A stretch of DNA of 64,000 nt from positions 1,522,142 through 1,586,141 of the forward strand of contig NZ_CP085524.1 of the NCBI RefSeq assembly GCF_004353525.1, written 5' to 3'. The notes under the pieces were generated by a model, which made no database searches, had not been told where the DNA came from, and was given only the letters and a program-made list of their open reading frames with translations. Both the position numbers and the translations under genes were made by a program. Of this stretch, positions 29,150-36,852 are shown one piece after another. Each line of letters begins with the position of its first letter. The stretch's first letter is position 1. Source of the stretch: Zhaonella formicivorans. GTDB taxonomy: Bacteria; Bacillota; DUOV01; Zhaonellaceae.

Positions 29150-29455
29150 GAATGCATGCTAGCCATCAGCCTGCAGCTATCAGCCGTCAGCAGCCAGCTA
29201 TCAGATAGTTTACTGCTGCGTAACCCTCTGCGTCTTAATCATCAGTCCTTAGTCCCGGTAAGCTGCGCCGACGTTAGTCATTAGTTTTCAGCTTTCAGCC
29301 ATCAGCTCTCAGCAATCAGCAATTGGCTTCATAATTACTAATGACTACGTGGCTAATAGTTTTATAGGCCGACAATAGCCATACATGCAACTGAGGACTA
29401 ACGGCTAACGACGCGGCTGCAAGCATTGCCGGAGTGCCTGGAAACTATATGCAGC
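29150..29455. repeat. Two adjacent heptamer-array elements
   Basis: The 391-base gap 29118-29508 is almost all repeat. 29150-29260: AGCCATCAGC/CAGCTATCAGC arrays and CATCAGTCCTTAGTCC. 29262-29435: a type I element starting GCCGACGTTAGTCATTAG, then AGC arrays, the shared spacer (TTCATAATTACTAATGAC and ATACATGCAAC) and an inverted array ending CTAACGACGCGGC. The spacer is nearly identical to that at 48.4 kb. Confidence 0.8.
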
Positions 29456-29508
29456 CGACTTCGTCCATATAAAGACATTATAGCACTTAAAAAGTTACGT
29501 ACAAGAGG

Positions 29509-29871
29509 TTATTCGCCGGTAAAACGGGCAACTTTTTCTTGAGTGTTTTCCCATATTGTCAGAGCTGCAACTTTGCCTTTGTGCAAGAGGACAGCGCTTT
29601 GCTGTTTCAACTCCTCTAACCATTCTGCCGCTTTTGGCATCATTTCGTTTTTTACCGCTTGCAAACTTTGCCTCGTAACCTCTTTTAAGGGCCCGTAATC
29701 AAAGTGGTAATCCCGGCCAAAAACCGTAAACTCTATGCCATTTTGCACCAACTTGTAATTTAAGGCTTGCCAGGGGCCCTCTCCTACCACACCCTGTATT
29801 CCTTGTCCTGCTAAATTTAGTCCAACCAACAGAATAATTGCAGAAATAAATACAAACCTTTCCAGCTTCAT
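29509..29871 (-). CDS. Small membrane-anchored protein, possible YqxA position equivalent
   Basis: 120 residues: an N-terminal hydrophobic segment (FVFISAIILLVGLNLAG), then a polar domain outside the membrane (FTVFGRDYHFDYGPL) and a helical tail. No family recognised with confidence. In Bacillus, yqxA (DUF3679) sits between spoIIP and lepA; this gene has the same position, which suggests but does not prove equivalence. ATG preceded by AAGGGGAG. Its promoter region is framed by an inverted repeat. Confidence 0.65.
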   Translation of the reverse strand: MKLERFVFISAIILLVGLNLAGQGIQGVVGEGPWQALNYKLVQNGIEFTVFGRDYHFDYGPLKEVTRQSLQAVKNEMMPKAAEWLEELKQQSAVLLHKGKVAALTIWENTQEKVARFTGE

Positions 29872-29889
29872 TTTAGACTCCCCTTTGTA

Positions 29890-29950
29890 GTCCGGATAAT
29901 ACTTTATTAATAGCTTTTTCCATTTATATAAGCAAAAATACTATCCGGAC
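29890..29950. promoter_or_regulatory. Inverted repeat flanking a putative promoter
   Basis: GTCCGGATA (29890-29898) and TATCCGGAC (29942-29950) form a perfect 9-bp dyad 43 bases apart. Between them, on the minus strand, TTGCTT-N17-TATTAA could be a promoter for the downstream membrane protein gene. The dyad may be an operator or a stem. Confidence 0.4.
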
Positions 29951-29965
29951 AAAACAGGCTGACGG

Positions 29966-29996
29966 AAAAAAGAAAAAGCGCCTAAAATAGCGCTTA
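29966..29996 (-). terminator. Rho-independent terminator after spoIIP
   Basis: Minus strand AAGCGC, 8-base loop, GCGCTT, then TTTCTTTTTT. The stem overlaps the spoIIP stop codon. Confidence 0.75.
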
Positions 29997-31139
29997 CAGC
30001 TTCTCCTTTTGCATATCAGCCAGAACATGGATTATCACATCAGCAAACAGTGTTACCGCCCTTTCCGCCTCTTCCTGAGAATTCTTTGCACTGCCCACTT
30101 CAATTAGAATTGCATTGGGGTGCAAATGCTGGTTGTACCGCCCGCTTTGCACCCGATAGCCTTTAGATAAGCCCGGATAAATCTGCTCCATTTTTTTTAC
30201 CACTTTTTCCGCAAAAGCCTTGTTCTTTTCCCAATCGGAGTGTTCCAGGCGGGCATTGCTACCCACAATTAACATGATCTTGGCTGTATCCTTGCCATTT
30301 ATTTTGACCGTCTCCTTGCTTTTTAGCCCGGCATCCCGATGTACGTCGATTACTATTTGAATCGAAGGATTTCCGGCAAGCATCGCCCGGACAGTTTTTT
30401 CCGAATTGCCATAGGATTTAGGGAAACTGGGGTAGTCATGGATAGTGGTGGAACGAACGGTCTTGACTCCTTTGGCTTCCAAAGCTTCAGCCAGCCTCCC
30501 TGCTACTTTGGCAATGCCGCCATTTTTCCCTTCCAACTTTTCTTTGCCATCGGTAGGCACATAGGTTTCAGCGTTATGGGTGTTGTAAATGGCCACGACA
30601 GGTTTATCGCTTTTGATTAATTTAGGCTCGGGCAGCGGGTTTTCCGTAGGCTCCTCCAGCTCCGGAATATATTCTTCCATAATCTCCTCTTCTTCAACCT
30701 CACCTTCTAAAGTTGTTAAAGAAGGAAGATCATTTCCGGCAGCTACCATTTTAAATATTGTCAGCTGGGAACCTAAAAAACTTTTGGGGTCCTGCAAGTC
30801 AATATCAACTACCGCCGACAAGGCGCTTTCAACCAGCCCCGATTTTTGCACCTTCTGCCCTGCCATAGCCTGGGTATCTGCCGTAGTAGCCAGCACCGGC
30901 ATTGTCTCTAGCAAGATGCCGAGGCAATTTGCTTTTTCCACTGCCAGCAAACGATAAGCCTTGTCCATTAAAAGATAAGGGCTGATCTCTCCTCCTCCGC
31001 TTTGCAGCCAATGCCCGCCTAAAAAAGACAATTCCCGCCCTCCTAACCAGGCGCCGCACAGCAACAGTACAAGCAACAATGTTGTTTTAAATTTCTTTTT
31101 CAGACGTGGTGAAATGCGAAAAAAAATTACAGAGCGCAA
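29994..31139 (-). CDS. spoIIP: Stage II sporulation protein P
   Basis: Peptidoglycan amidase/endopeptidase that works with SpoIID and SpoIIM in engulfment. N-terminal anchor (KTTLLLVLLLCGAWLGG), an acidic linker (EGEVEEEEIMEEYIPELEEP) and the amidase domain with VAIYNTHNAETYVPT, IQIVIDVHRDAG and ILIEVGSAKNSQEEAERA. The TTG at 31137-31139 is 7 bases after GGGGGG and gives 381 residues. gpr, usually between spoIIP and rpsT in Bacillus, is not here. Confidence 0.93.
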   Translation of the reverse strand: MRSVIFFRISPRLKKKFKTTLLLVLLLCGAWLGGRELSFLGGHWLQSGGGEISPYLLMDKAYRLLAVEKANCLGILLETMPVLATTADTQAMAGQKVQKSGLVESALSAVVDIDLQDPKSFLGSQLTIFKMVAAGNDLPSLTTLEGEVEEEEIMEEYIPELEEPTENPLPEPKLIKSDKPVVAIYNTHNAETYVPTDGKEKLEGKNGGIAKVAGRLAEALEAKGVKTVRSTTIHDYPSFPKSYGNSEKTVRAMLAGNPSIQIVIDVHRDAGLKSKETVKINGKDTAKIMLIVGSNARLEHSDWEKNKAFAEKVVKKMEQIYPGLSKGYRVQSGRYNQHLHPNAILIEVGSAKNSQEEAERAVTLFADVIIHVLADMQKEKL

Positions 31140-31223
31140 GGTATGTCCCCCCAAATAAGTTACATACCCTAACTTATGCGTGCTACAACCTGTTTAGTAC
31201 AAAAAGCATTCCCAATTTTACCC

Positions 31224-31256
31224 CGAAAAAAGCAAAGCGCGAAATACATTTCGCGC
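31224..31256 (-). terminator. Rho-independent terminator after holin-like gene
   Basis: Perfect stem GCGCGAAAT (31237-31245) and ATTTCGCGC (31248-31256), followed on the minus strand by TTTGCTTTTTTC. It lies 18 bases past the stop codon of the holin-like gene. Confidence 0.85.
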
Positions 31257-31274
31257 CCTGCTCCCAAACCTTAA

Positions 31275-31613
31275 TTAACGTAATTCTGTTGGTACAAACG
31301 CATCAATAATACCGACCACCAGAGCCGAGAGCAGCGCTCCTAAGATATTAACTCTTAAAAAGCTGGGGACAATAAACTGGGCTAAATAGATTACCACAGC
31401 AGCACTGATAAAGCCTACTATTCCCCTACCCTGGGGCGAGAGGGATTTACCAAAAAGACTCTCCGCAATGTAACCTAAAATTGCGATTACGACTGCAGCC
31501 AAAAGCGCTCCAGTAAATCCTGCAACAGTAATACCCGGTAATAACCAACCTACCAACATTAGAACCAAAGCGGAAACAATAAACCTGATGATGGTTCCGA
31601 AAATCCTTTTCAT
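31275..31613 (-). CDS. Phage_holin_4_2 (YvlD-like) membrane protein
   Basis: 112 residues with four hydrophobic segments; GWLLPGITVAGFTGALLAA and IIDAFVPTELR match the YvlD/phage-holin-4-2 family. These are chromosomal proteins of unknown role and not evidence of a prophage. The ATG at 31611-31613 is preferred, since the GTG four codons upstream overlaps the AGGAGG site. Confidence 0.85.
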   Translation of the reverse strand: MKRIFGTIIRFIVSALVLMLVGWLLPGITVAGFTGALLAAVVIAILGYIAESLFGKSLSPQGRGIVGFISAAVVIYLAQFIVPSFLRVNILGALLSALVVGIIDAFVPTELR

Positions 31614-31681
31614 CGATAACTTCACCTCCTTTTTTTAAATTTTTTCCTTTTCCCGGTGAAAATATACAAGAATTTAATTAC

Positions 31682-31710
31682 TTGCTTTAAAAAGCCATTC
31701 GTGATAGAAT
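31682..31710 (+). promoter_or_regulatory. Promoter of rpsT
   Basis: TTGCTT (31682-31687), 17-base spacer, TAGAAT (31705-31710), about 55 bases before the rpsT start. A TATAAT overlaps directly after the -10. Confidence 0.65.
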
Positions 31711-31765
31711 ATAATCTGTTAATTATTGCATATTTGCTCTTGCGGTTTAAGGAGGTGACAGGACA

Positions 31766-32032
31766 GTGCCTAATATCAAATCTGCCAAAAAAAGAGTAGA
31801 AATTACTCGCCAACGTACATTAAGAAATGCAGCTTTGAAATCTAACCTGAAAACTGCCATCAAACGGTTTGAAGAAGCAGCTGCAGGCGGCGATTTAGAT
31901 AAAGCTAAGGACACTTTAGTGCGCGCTATTCGTACTATTGACAAAGCAGTGACTAAAGGTTTAATCCATAAAAATAAAGCTGCCAGGAAAAAATCCCGTT
32001 TACAGAAACTATTCAACGCCTCCGCCAGCTAA
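31766..32032 (+). CDS. rpsT: 30S ribosomal protein S20
   Basis: 88 residues: PNIKSAKKRVEITRQRTLRN and RLQKLFNASAS are typical for the helical bundle protein S20. GTG start at 31766 with GGAGG 10 bases upstream. One of only a few plus-strand genes, divergent from the holin-like gene, and with its own promoter and terminator. Confidence 0.97.
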   Translation: MPNIKSAKKRVEITRQRTLRNAALKSNLKTAIKRFEEAAAGGDLDKAKDTLVRAIRTIDKAVTKGLIHKNKAARKKSRLQKLFNASAS

Positions 32033-32047
32033 GAGAGAAATAAGTAG

Positions 32048-32086
32048 AAAAGACCTGCGTGCAAAGCAGGTCTTTTGTTTTAATTT
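32048..32086 (+). terminator. Rho-independent terminator after rpsT
   Basis: Perfect stem AAAAGACCTGC (32048-32058) and GCAGGTCTTTT (32066-32076), 7-base loop, followed by GTTTTAATTTT. The convergent holA ends 55 bases beyond it. Confidence 0.9.
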
Positions 32087-32140
32087 TACAACTAGACAAA
32101 AACCCGGTATTTGTTAGTGCCGCTACAGCGGTACGAAAAT

Positions 32141-33169
32141 CTATTTACAAAAATCAGCGATGAGCAGTTCCAGCAGGAGTGCAGGTCTTCCCTGCCCAGT
32201 CTTGATAGCTACATCCAACTCCAGCAGCTTCTCCAAAACATCGACCACTTGTGCCACACTAAACCTCTGTCCTTGTTTGACTGCCTTATTTGCTGCAAAA
32301 GCCGGCACTTGTAAAACTTGAGGCAACTCTCCCTGCATATAACCTTGTTCCAGAAGCAATTTGGCTTCTAATATTAAGCGGAATTGCCTGGCCAGCATAT
32401 ACACAATCAACACTTCGGGCTCACCCGTTTTCAGCAGATCCCGGCAGTACTGGACCGCAGCAGACCCCCGGCGCTCAGCAAAAGCATCGACTAAGTTGAA
32501 AATGGTGGTTTGGGCGGTTTTGCTTACTAATTCATGTACTACTTCCATGGATACCTGACCCGGCTCTTCCCCCAGGTAGAGGCAAATCTTTTCTATTTCT
32601 TGTTCCAGTGCAGTCAAATCGTTACCAATGCTGGCCACCAGGTAATCCAGAGCAGCGAAGTCAATCTGCTTGTGGCGCTGCGCGAAACGCCCTTTTACCC
32701 AGTCCAGCAGTTCTTTTCCTTTTAACTGTCCGAACTCAACTGCACAGCCCCGTTTTATAAGGAGTTGCACAACTTTTTTCCTGCTGTCAGCTTTGCCTTT
32801 AGCCACAAAAACCACATGACTTAAAGGCGACGGATTGTCCAAATAAGAGTTTAACTCTTCTTCTTCCGAAGCGGGGGGTTCTTTTTGTTTTCCCTGAGCC
32901 TTTTTCGCCTGGAACAATTGGCAGTTTTGCACAACAATCAATTTGTTGTGGCTAAAGAGGGGCAGAGTATTGGCAATTTCCAAAACCTCTTCCAGCGTAT
33001 AAGCCTCTTCCAGTATTTCAATGGTCAAGTTACCTGAATGCTTTTGCAGGAGATTATTTTTTAGGTACTCCACCGCCTCCGCCTTTAAGAAATCATCATC
33101 ACCATGAAAAAGATAAACGGGCGCAATTTGGGACTTAGCGACCAGTTCTTTAAATTCCTGATAATTCAT
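32141..33169 (-). CDS. holA: DNA polymerase III subunit delta
   Basis: Clamp-loader wrench subunit that opens the beta sliding clamp. Starts MNYQEFKELVAKSQIAPVYL followed by FHGDDDFLKAEAVEYL; the degenerate ATPase fold is followed by YLVASIGNDLTALEQEIEKI and the C-terminal helical collar. 342 residues. In Bacillus it is between comEC and rpsT (yqeN); here mreB, cstA and lytS/lytTR genes separate it from comEC. Confidence 0.94.
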   Translation of the reverse strand: MNYQEFKELVAKSQIAPVYLFHGDDDFLKAEAVEYLKNNLLQKHSGNLTIEILEEAYTLEEVLEIANTLPLFSHNKLIVVQNCQLFQAKKAQGKQKEPPASEEEELNSYLDNPSPLSHVVFVAKGKADSRKKVVQLLIKRGCAVEFGQLKGKELLDWVKGRFAQRHKQIDFAALDYLVASIGNDLTALEQEIEKICLYLGEEPGQVSMEVVHELVSKTAQTTIFNLVDAFAERRGSAAVQYCRDLLKTGEPEVLIVYMLARQFRLILEAKLLLEQGYMQGELPQVLQVPAFAANKAVKQGQRFSVAQVVDVLEKLLELDVAIKTGQGRPALLLELLIADFCK

Positions 33170-33336
33170 TGGCGCTCCACTCCGAACCTAATTGCAAGTC
33201 TTGAGTCTTTTTTATTCTATCACAGCCTAACTAGAAACTTAACCTTGCAAAGAAAAATTTTAAAATCTTTCCATGTATTCCATAGACTAAAAAACAGATA
33301 CTAAAAATACTGAACGGTAACTAGAGGACGTGATCT

Positions 33337-34380
33337 ATGTTGGGCCTAAAAATAAAAGCTCCCTGGAATTTCGGTCCGGTGCGGGACTTAGGGATCGATC
33401 TGGGCACTGCTAATACGCTGGTTTACGCTAAAGGCAAAGGCATTGTATTACGGGAACCTTCGGTAGTAGCAGTGGATTTAAATACCAACACCATCCTGGC
33501 TGTTGGTTCTGATGCCAGGGATATGCTGGGGCGCACTCCCAGCAATATTGTAGCAATCCGCCCATTACGGGAAGGTGCTATTGCAGATTTTGAAACTACC
33601 CGCAAAATGATCAACTACTTTATCGAAAAAGTCTTGGGTAAAAATCGGGTTTTAAAACCCCGGGTAATTATAAGTGTTCCTTACGGCACCACTCAGGTGG
33701 AAAAAAGGGCCGTAATTGAAGCTGCACGACAAGGAGGCGCAAAAGAGGTTTTTTTGGTAGAAGAGCCTTTGGCAGCAGCCATTGGGGCAGGACTCCCCGT
33801 TGAGGAACCGGTGGGCAGCATGATCGTTAATATCGGAGGCGGCACTACCGAAATCGCGGTCATTGCCCTGGGCGGAATTGTCAGGGGAGTTTCCGTCAGA
33901 AGCGGCGGCGACGCCCTAAACAGATCCATAGTGGAATATATGCGCAAAAATTACAGAATTGAAATAGGAGAACGGACCGGGGAGAACATCAAAATTCAAA
34001 TCGGGTATGCTACCGACCCCGACCCGGCTGCTATAATGGAGGTTAAAGGCATCAATTTAAGAACAGGTCTACCCGCTGCTATCGAAATTAAAGCGGAAGA
34101 GGTTTCCCAGGCCATGGAAGAGCCGCTAAGCAACATGCTTACCGGCATCAAACGCATCTATGAAAAAACCCCTCCCCAACTGGCTTCTGACATTATCGAT
34201 ACGGGTATTACCTTAACAGGGGGAGGAGCGTTGCTGAAAAACATAGACCAACTTATCAGCCAAGAAATGAATTTACCGGTTACCATAGCTGAGGACCCCA
34301 TGGCCTGCGTGGCTATCGGTACCGGTAAGATAATCAGTCAAATGAATAATTTAACCAGGCTGGCTCTGTATCATGCCTGA
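33337..34380 (+). CDS. MreB-family actin-like cell-shape protein
   Basis: 347-residue actin homologue. Phosphate-1 DLGIDLGTANTLVYAKG, connect/phosphate-2 VNIGGGTTEIAVIALGG and adenosine motif LTGGGALLKNID are intact. The N-terminal extension MLGLKIKAPWNFGPVRD resembles MreB/Mbl membrane-binding ends. No mreC or mreD follows, so it is probably a paralogue (Mbl- or MreBH-like) or a solitary MreB. ATG preceded by AGAGGACG. Plus strand, isolated, with its own terminator. Confidence 0.93.
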   Translation: MLGLKIKAPWNFGPVRDLGIDLGTANTLVYAKGKGIVLREPSVVAVDLNTNTILAVGSDARDMLGRTPSNIVAIRPLREGAIADFETTRKMINYFIEKVLGKNRVLKPRVIISVPYGTTQVEKRAVIEAARQGGAKEVFLVEEPLAAAIGAGLPVEEPVGSMIVNIGGGTTEIAVIALGGIVRGVSVRSGGDALNRSIVEYMRKNYRIEIGERTGENIKIQIGYATDPDPAAIMEVKGINLRTGLPAAIEIKAEEVSQAMEEPLSNMLTGIKRIYEKTPPQLASDIIDTGITLTGGGALLKNIDQLISQEMNLPVTIAEDPMACVAIGTGKIISQMNNLTRLALYHA

Positions 34381-34469
34381 GAGCAGTTGTTAGTTGTTGG
34401 TTGTAAGCGCTCTTGGCGATAGTCTTTGGAGCAGTGGACACATGGGATATAATTTTAAGTAAGACAGCC

Positions 34470-34507
34470 TAAAGCGGTGGGTAACACCACCGCTTTAATT
34501 TTTACAT
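34470..34507 (+). terminator. Rho-independent terminator after mreB homologue
   Basis: Stem AAAGCGGTGG (34471-34480) with CCACCGCTTT (34487-34496), then AATTTTT. It touches the stop of the convergent cstA and may serve both directions. Confidence 0.8.
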
Positions 34508-35938
34508 TGATTCATTCTCTGCCAGAACAGGTCCTTTGGCATATTTGGCCGTTTTAAACATGAACAGCAATAATGCTAAAGCCGCTGCCACCAGGCCTAC
34601 CGGGTAGGAAATGCCGGTTGGCAATGCAAATCCTTCAGGAGCCTGGAAGATATAGGTGATGGAAACAGCCGTCATAAAGGTAGCGGGGACAGTGGCAATC
34701 CAATGGTTACGACCATGCTTAGCCAGGTAAACCGCCCCGGTCCAGAGGGCAATCATTGCCAGGGTCTGGTTAGACCAAGCAAAGTAGCGCCATACAATGG
34801 TGAAGTCAATTTGGCTTAACCCGAAACCGATAGCAAAAAGCGGGATTGCTATAGCGTACCTGTTTAGGATCTTAGCCTGGCTTAGGTTAAAGTATTCGGC
34901 AAGCGTCAGCCGGGCTGCCCTAAAGGCAGTATCCCCGGAAGTAATGGGTAACACTATAACTCCGAGCACAGCTAAAGTGCCGCCTATGGCTCCTAACAGA
35001 GTCATAGAAATCTTATTAACTACCCCTGCCGGGCCTCCAAGCTCAGCCAGGCCACCGGCTAAACCGCCGGTACCATTAAAGAAGGTCATAGCGGCAGCAG
35101 CCCAGATTAAAGCAATAATTGACTCAGCAATCATAGCGCCGTAGAACACCCTGCGGCCATGGCGCTCATTTTCGAGACATCTGGCAATGAGCGGTGACTG
35201 AGTGGCATGGAAGCCGCTAATAGCGCCGCAGGCAATGGTGATAAATAACAATGGCCAAATGGGTGCGCCTTTTGGATGCAAGTTAGCCAGCGTCAGTTCC
35301 GGGATCTGATACCCTTCTATGAACAATCCTCCGATAATTCCTACAGCCATGATAATCAGCACAGCACCAAACACAGGATAGAGCCGTCCAATTATTTTAT
35401 CTATGGGTAGAATAGTTGCCAGGAAATAATATACCAGCACAATTCCCAACCATACATTGACAGTCATCCAGTTGGGGGTCAGTTTAGCCAGCAGCTGGGC
35501 CGGGCCGGTCATGAACACGGTACCAACCAATACCAACACCACAACAGTAAAGAGGTTAACAAACTGCTTCATCCCGTTGCCCAGATATTTGCCAGCCATA
35601 GCCGGCAAGTTGGCGCCATTGTTTCTTACCGAAATCATTCCGGATAAATAGTCGTGGACCGCACCGGCAAAAATGCCTCCTAAAACAATCCACAGGAAAG
35701 CTGCCGGGCCCCATAAGGCTCCTTGAATGGCGCCAAAAATTGGCCCAAGGCCGGCAATGTTTAAGAGCTGGATCAAGAAATCTTTTTTCCAGTTCATGGG
35801 GACATAGTCTACGCCGTCAGAAAGTTTAACGGCTGGTGTGGGCCTGTTTTCTTCCGGGCGAAAGATCCGTTCCACAATCGCGCCGTAAACCATGTAGCCA
35901 AGGATCAACAGTGCAATGGAAGCTAAAAAAGTGAACAT
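34502..35938 (-). CDS. cstA: CstA-family transporter (peptide/pyruvate)
   Basis: Integral membrane transporter of the carbon-starvation family, about 13 hydrophobic segments, 478 residues, shorter than the roughly 700 of E. coli CstA. Family signatures: GAIQGALWGPAAFLWIVLGG, GAVHDYLSGMISVRNNG and GAISGFHATQSPL. E. coli relatives take up peptides or, for BtsT, pyruvate. Upstream LytS/LytTR genes point to induction by a metabolite such as pyruvate. A TATAAT at 35972-35977 without a good -35 fits an activated promoter. Confidence 0.92.
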   Translation of the reverse strand: MFTFLASIALLILGYMVYGAIVERIFRPEENRPTPAVKLSDGVDYVPMNWKKDFLIQLLNIAGLGPIFGAIQGALWGPAAFLWIVLGGIFAGAVHDYLSGMISVRNNGANLPAMAGKYLGNGMKQFVNLFTVVVLVLVGTVFMTGPAQLLAKLTPNWMTVNVWLGIVLVYYFLATILPIDKIIGRLYPVFGAVLIIMAVGIIGGLFIEGYQIPELTLANLHPKGAPIWPLLFITIACGAISGFHATQSPLIARCLENERHGRRVFYGAMIAESIIALIWAAAAMTFFNGTGGLAGGLAELGGPAGVVNKISMTLLGAIGGTLAVLGVIVLPITSGDTAFRAARLTLAEYFNLSQAKILNRYAIAIPLFAIGFGLSQIDFTIVWRYFAWSNQTLAMIALWTGAVYLAKHGRNHWIATVPATFMTAVSITYIFQAPEGFALPTGISYPVGLVAAALALLLFMFKTAKYAKGPVLAENESM

Positions 35939-35971
35939 CTTTTTTCGACCTCCTCTAGTCTTTCTGTTTTA

Positions 35972-35977
35972 ATTATA
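35972..35977 (-). promoter_or_regulatory. Putative -10 box of cstA
   Basis: TATAAT on the minus strand, 34 bases before the cstA start, with no recognisable -35. This is compatible with activation by the adjacent LytTR regulator; no clear LytTR direct repeats were identified. Confidence 0.45.
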
Positions 35978-36012
35978 GAAAAAGCGAAAACGCAAAAATA
36001 TAAAACGGGGAT

Positions 36013-36046
36013 GAAAAGCAAAAAACCACGTCCGAACGACGTGATT
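36013..36046 (-). terminator. Rho-independent terminator after LytTR regulator
   Basis: Minus strand CACGTC, GTTCG loop, GACGTG, then GTTTTTTGCTTTT. It separates the regulator operon from cstA. Confidence 0.85.
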
Positions 36047-36063
36047 TTGACGCTGAATGTTTT

Positions 36064-36849
36064 TTAAAAATTAAGTATTTCCCGAAGTTCTTTCAGGTGG
36101 GTTCTCCCTACCGGAATCTCCGTTTCTTCTTTATCCCGCATCACCACTTTATAAGTGTTATGGAACCAGGGCAAAATCTCCTTGATCATATCTAAATTGA
36201 TTAGATAGCCCCTGTGCACGCGTAAAAAACCGTACTCAGCCAGCCTGTCTTCCAACTCCTGCAGCGTAAAATCGGAAACATAGTCCTTGGTAGCTGTTCG
36301 CAGCACCACAGCTTTACCATCAGTAAAGGCAAATATGATATCCTTGGGGTTAAGCACCAGCAGCCTGTCATTTTCCCAGACTGTCAATTTTGTGTTAATT
36401 TTTGATTTCCGGAAATTAAGTTCTTGTAGCATTTTTTCCAGGTTGAGAGTGAATTTTTCCTTACCTGGCTTGCCAGTACCTGCCTTTAGGACACTATCCA
36501 CTCTTTCAACAGTTTTTTTCACTCGTTCAATCGTAAAAGGCTTCAACAAATAATCCACTGCATTCACCTCAAAAGCTTTAACCGCATACTCATCGTAAGC
36601 AGTGGCAAAAACAATCAAAGGCATTTTGGGCCCTTCCAGAATTTGCTGGGCAACGGAAAAGCCGTTCATGTCCTGCAAGTGAATATCCAGGAAGACTACG
36701 TCCGGCTGCAGCTCTTTGATTAGCTCCACTGCTTCCTGGCCATTGTCGGCTTCCCCCAAGATCTTCCATGTACTTGCTTGTTCCAGCAGATAGCGCAATT
36801 CCTCCCGGGCCGGAATCTCATCGTCAACTATGACTACTTTGGCCGGCAT
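36064..36849 (-). CDS. LytTR-family response regulator
   Basis: 261 residues. Receiver domain with acidic pocket VDDE, phosphoacceptor Asp in VVFLDIHLQD and Lys in DYLLKPF, then a linker and a LytTR DNA-binding domain (GFLRVHRGYLINLDMIKEI and EIPVGRTHLKELREIL). Follows the LytS kinase gene after 3 bases. Likely regulator of the adjacent cstA, as LytSR/BtsSR-type systems control pyruvate transporters in other bacteria. Confidence 0.94.
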   Translation of the reverse strand: MPAKVVIVDDEIPAREELRYLLEQASTWKILGEADNGQEAVELIKELQPDVVFLDIHLQDMNGFSVAQQILEGPKMPLIVFATAYDEYAVKAFEVNAVDYLLKPFTIERVKKTVERVDSVLKAGTGKPGKEKFTLNLEKMLQELNFRKSKINTKLTVWENDRLLVLNPKDIIFAFTDGKAVVLRTATKDYVSDFTLQELEDRLAEYGFLRVHRGYLINLDMIKEILPWFHNTYKVVMRDKEETEIPVGRTHLKELREILNF

Positions 36850-36852
36850 GTT

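Noticed and set aside
31275-31625. Prophage suggested by the holin-like gene
   Set aside because: The protein is of the chromosomal YvlD type and no other phage gene is nearby.
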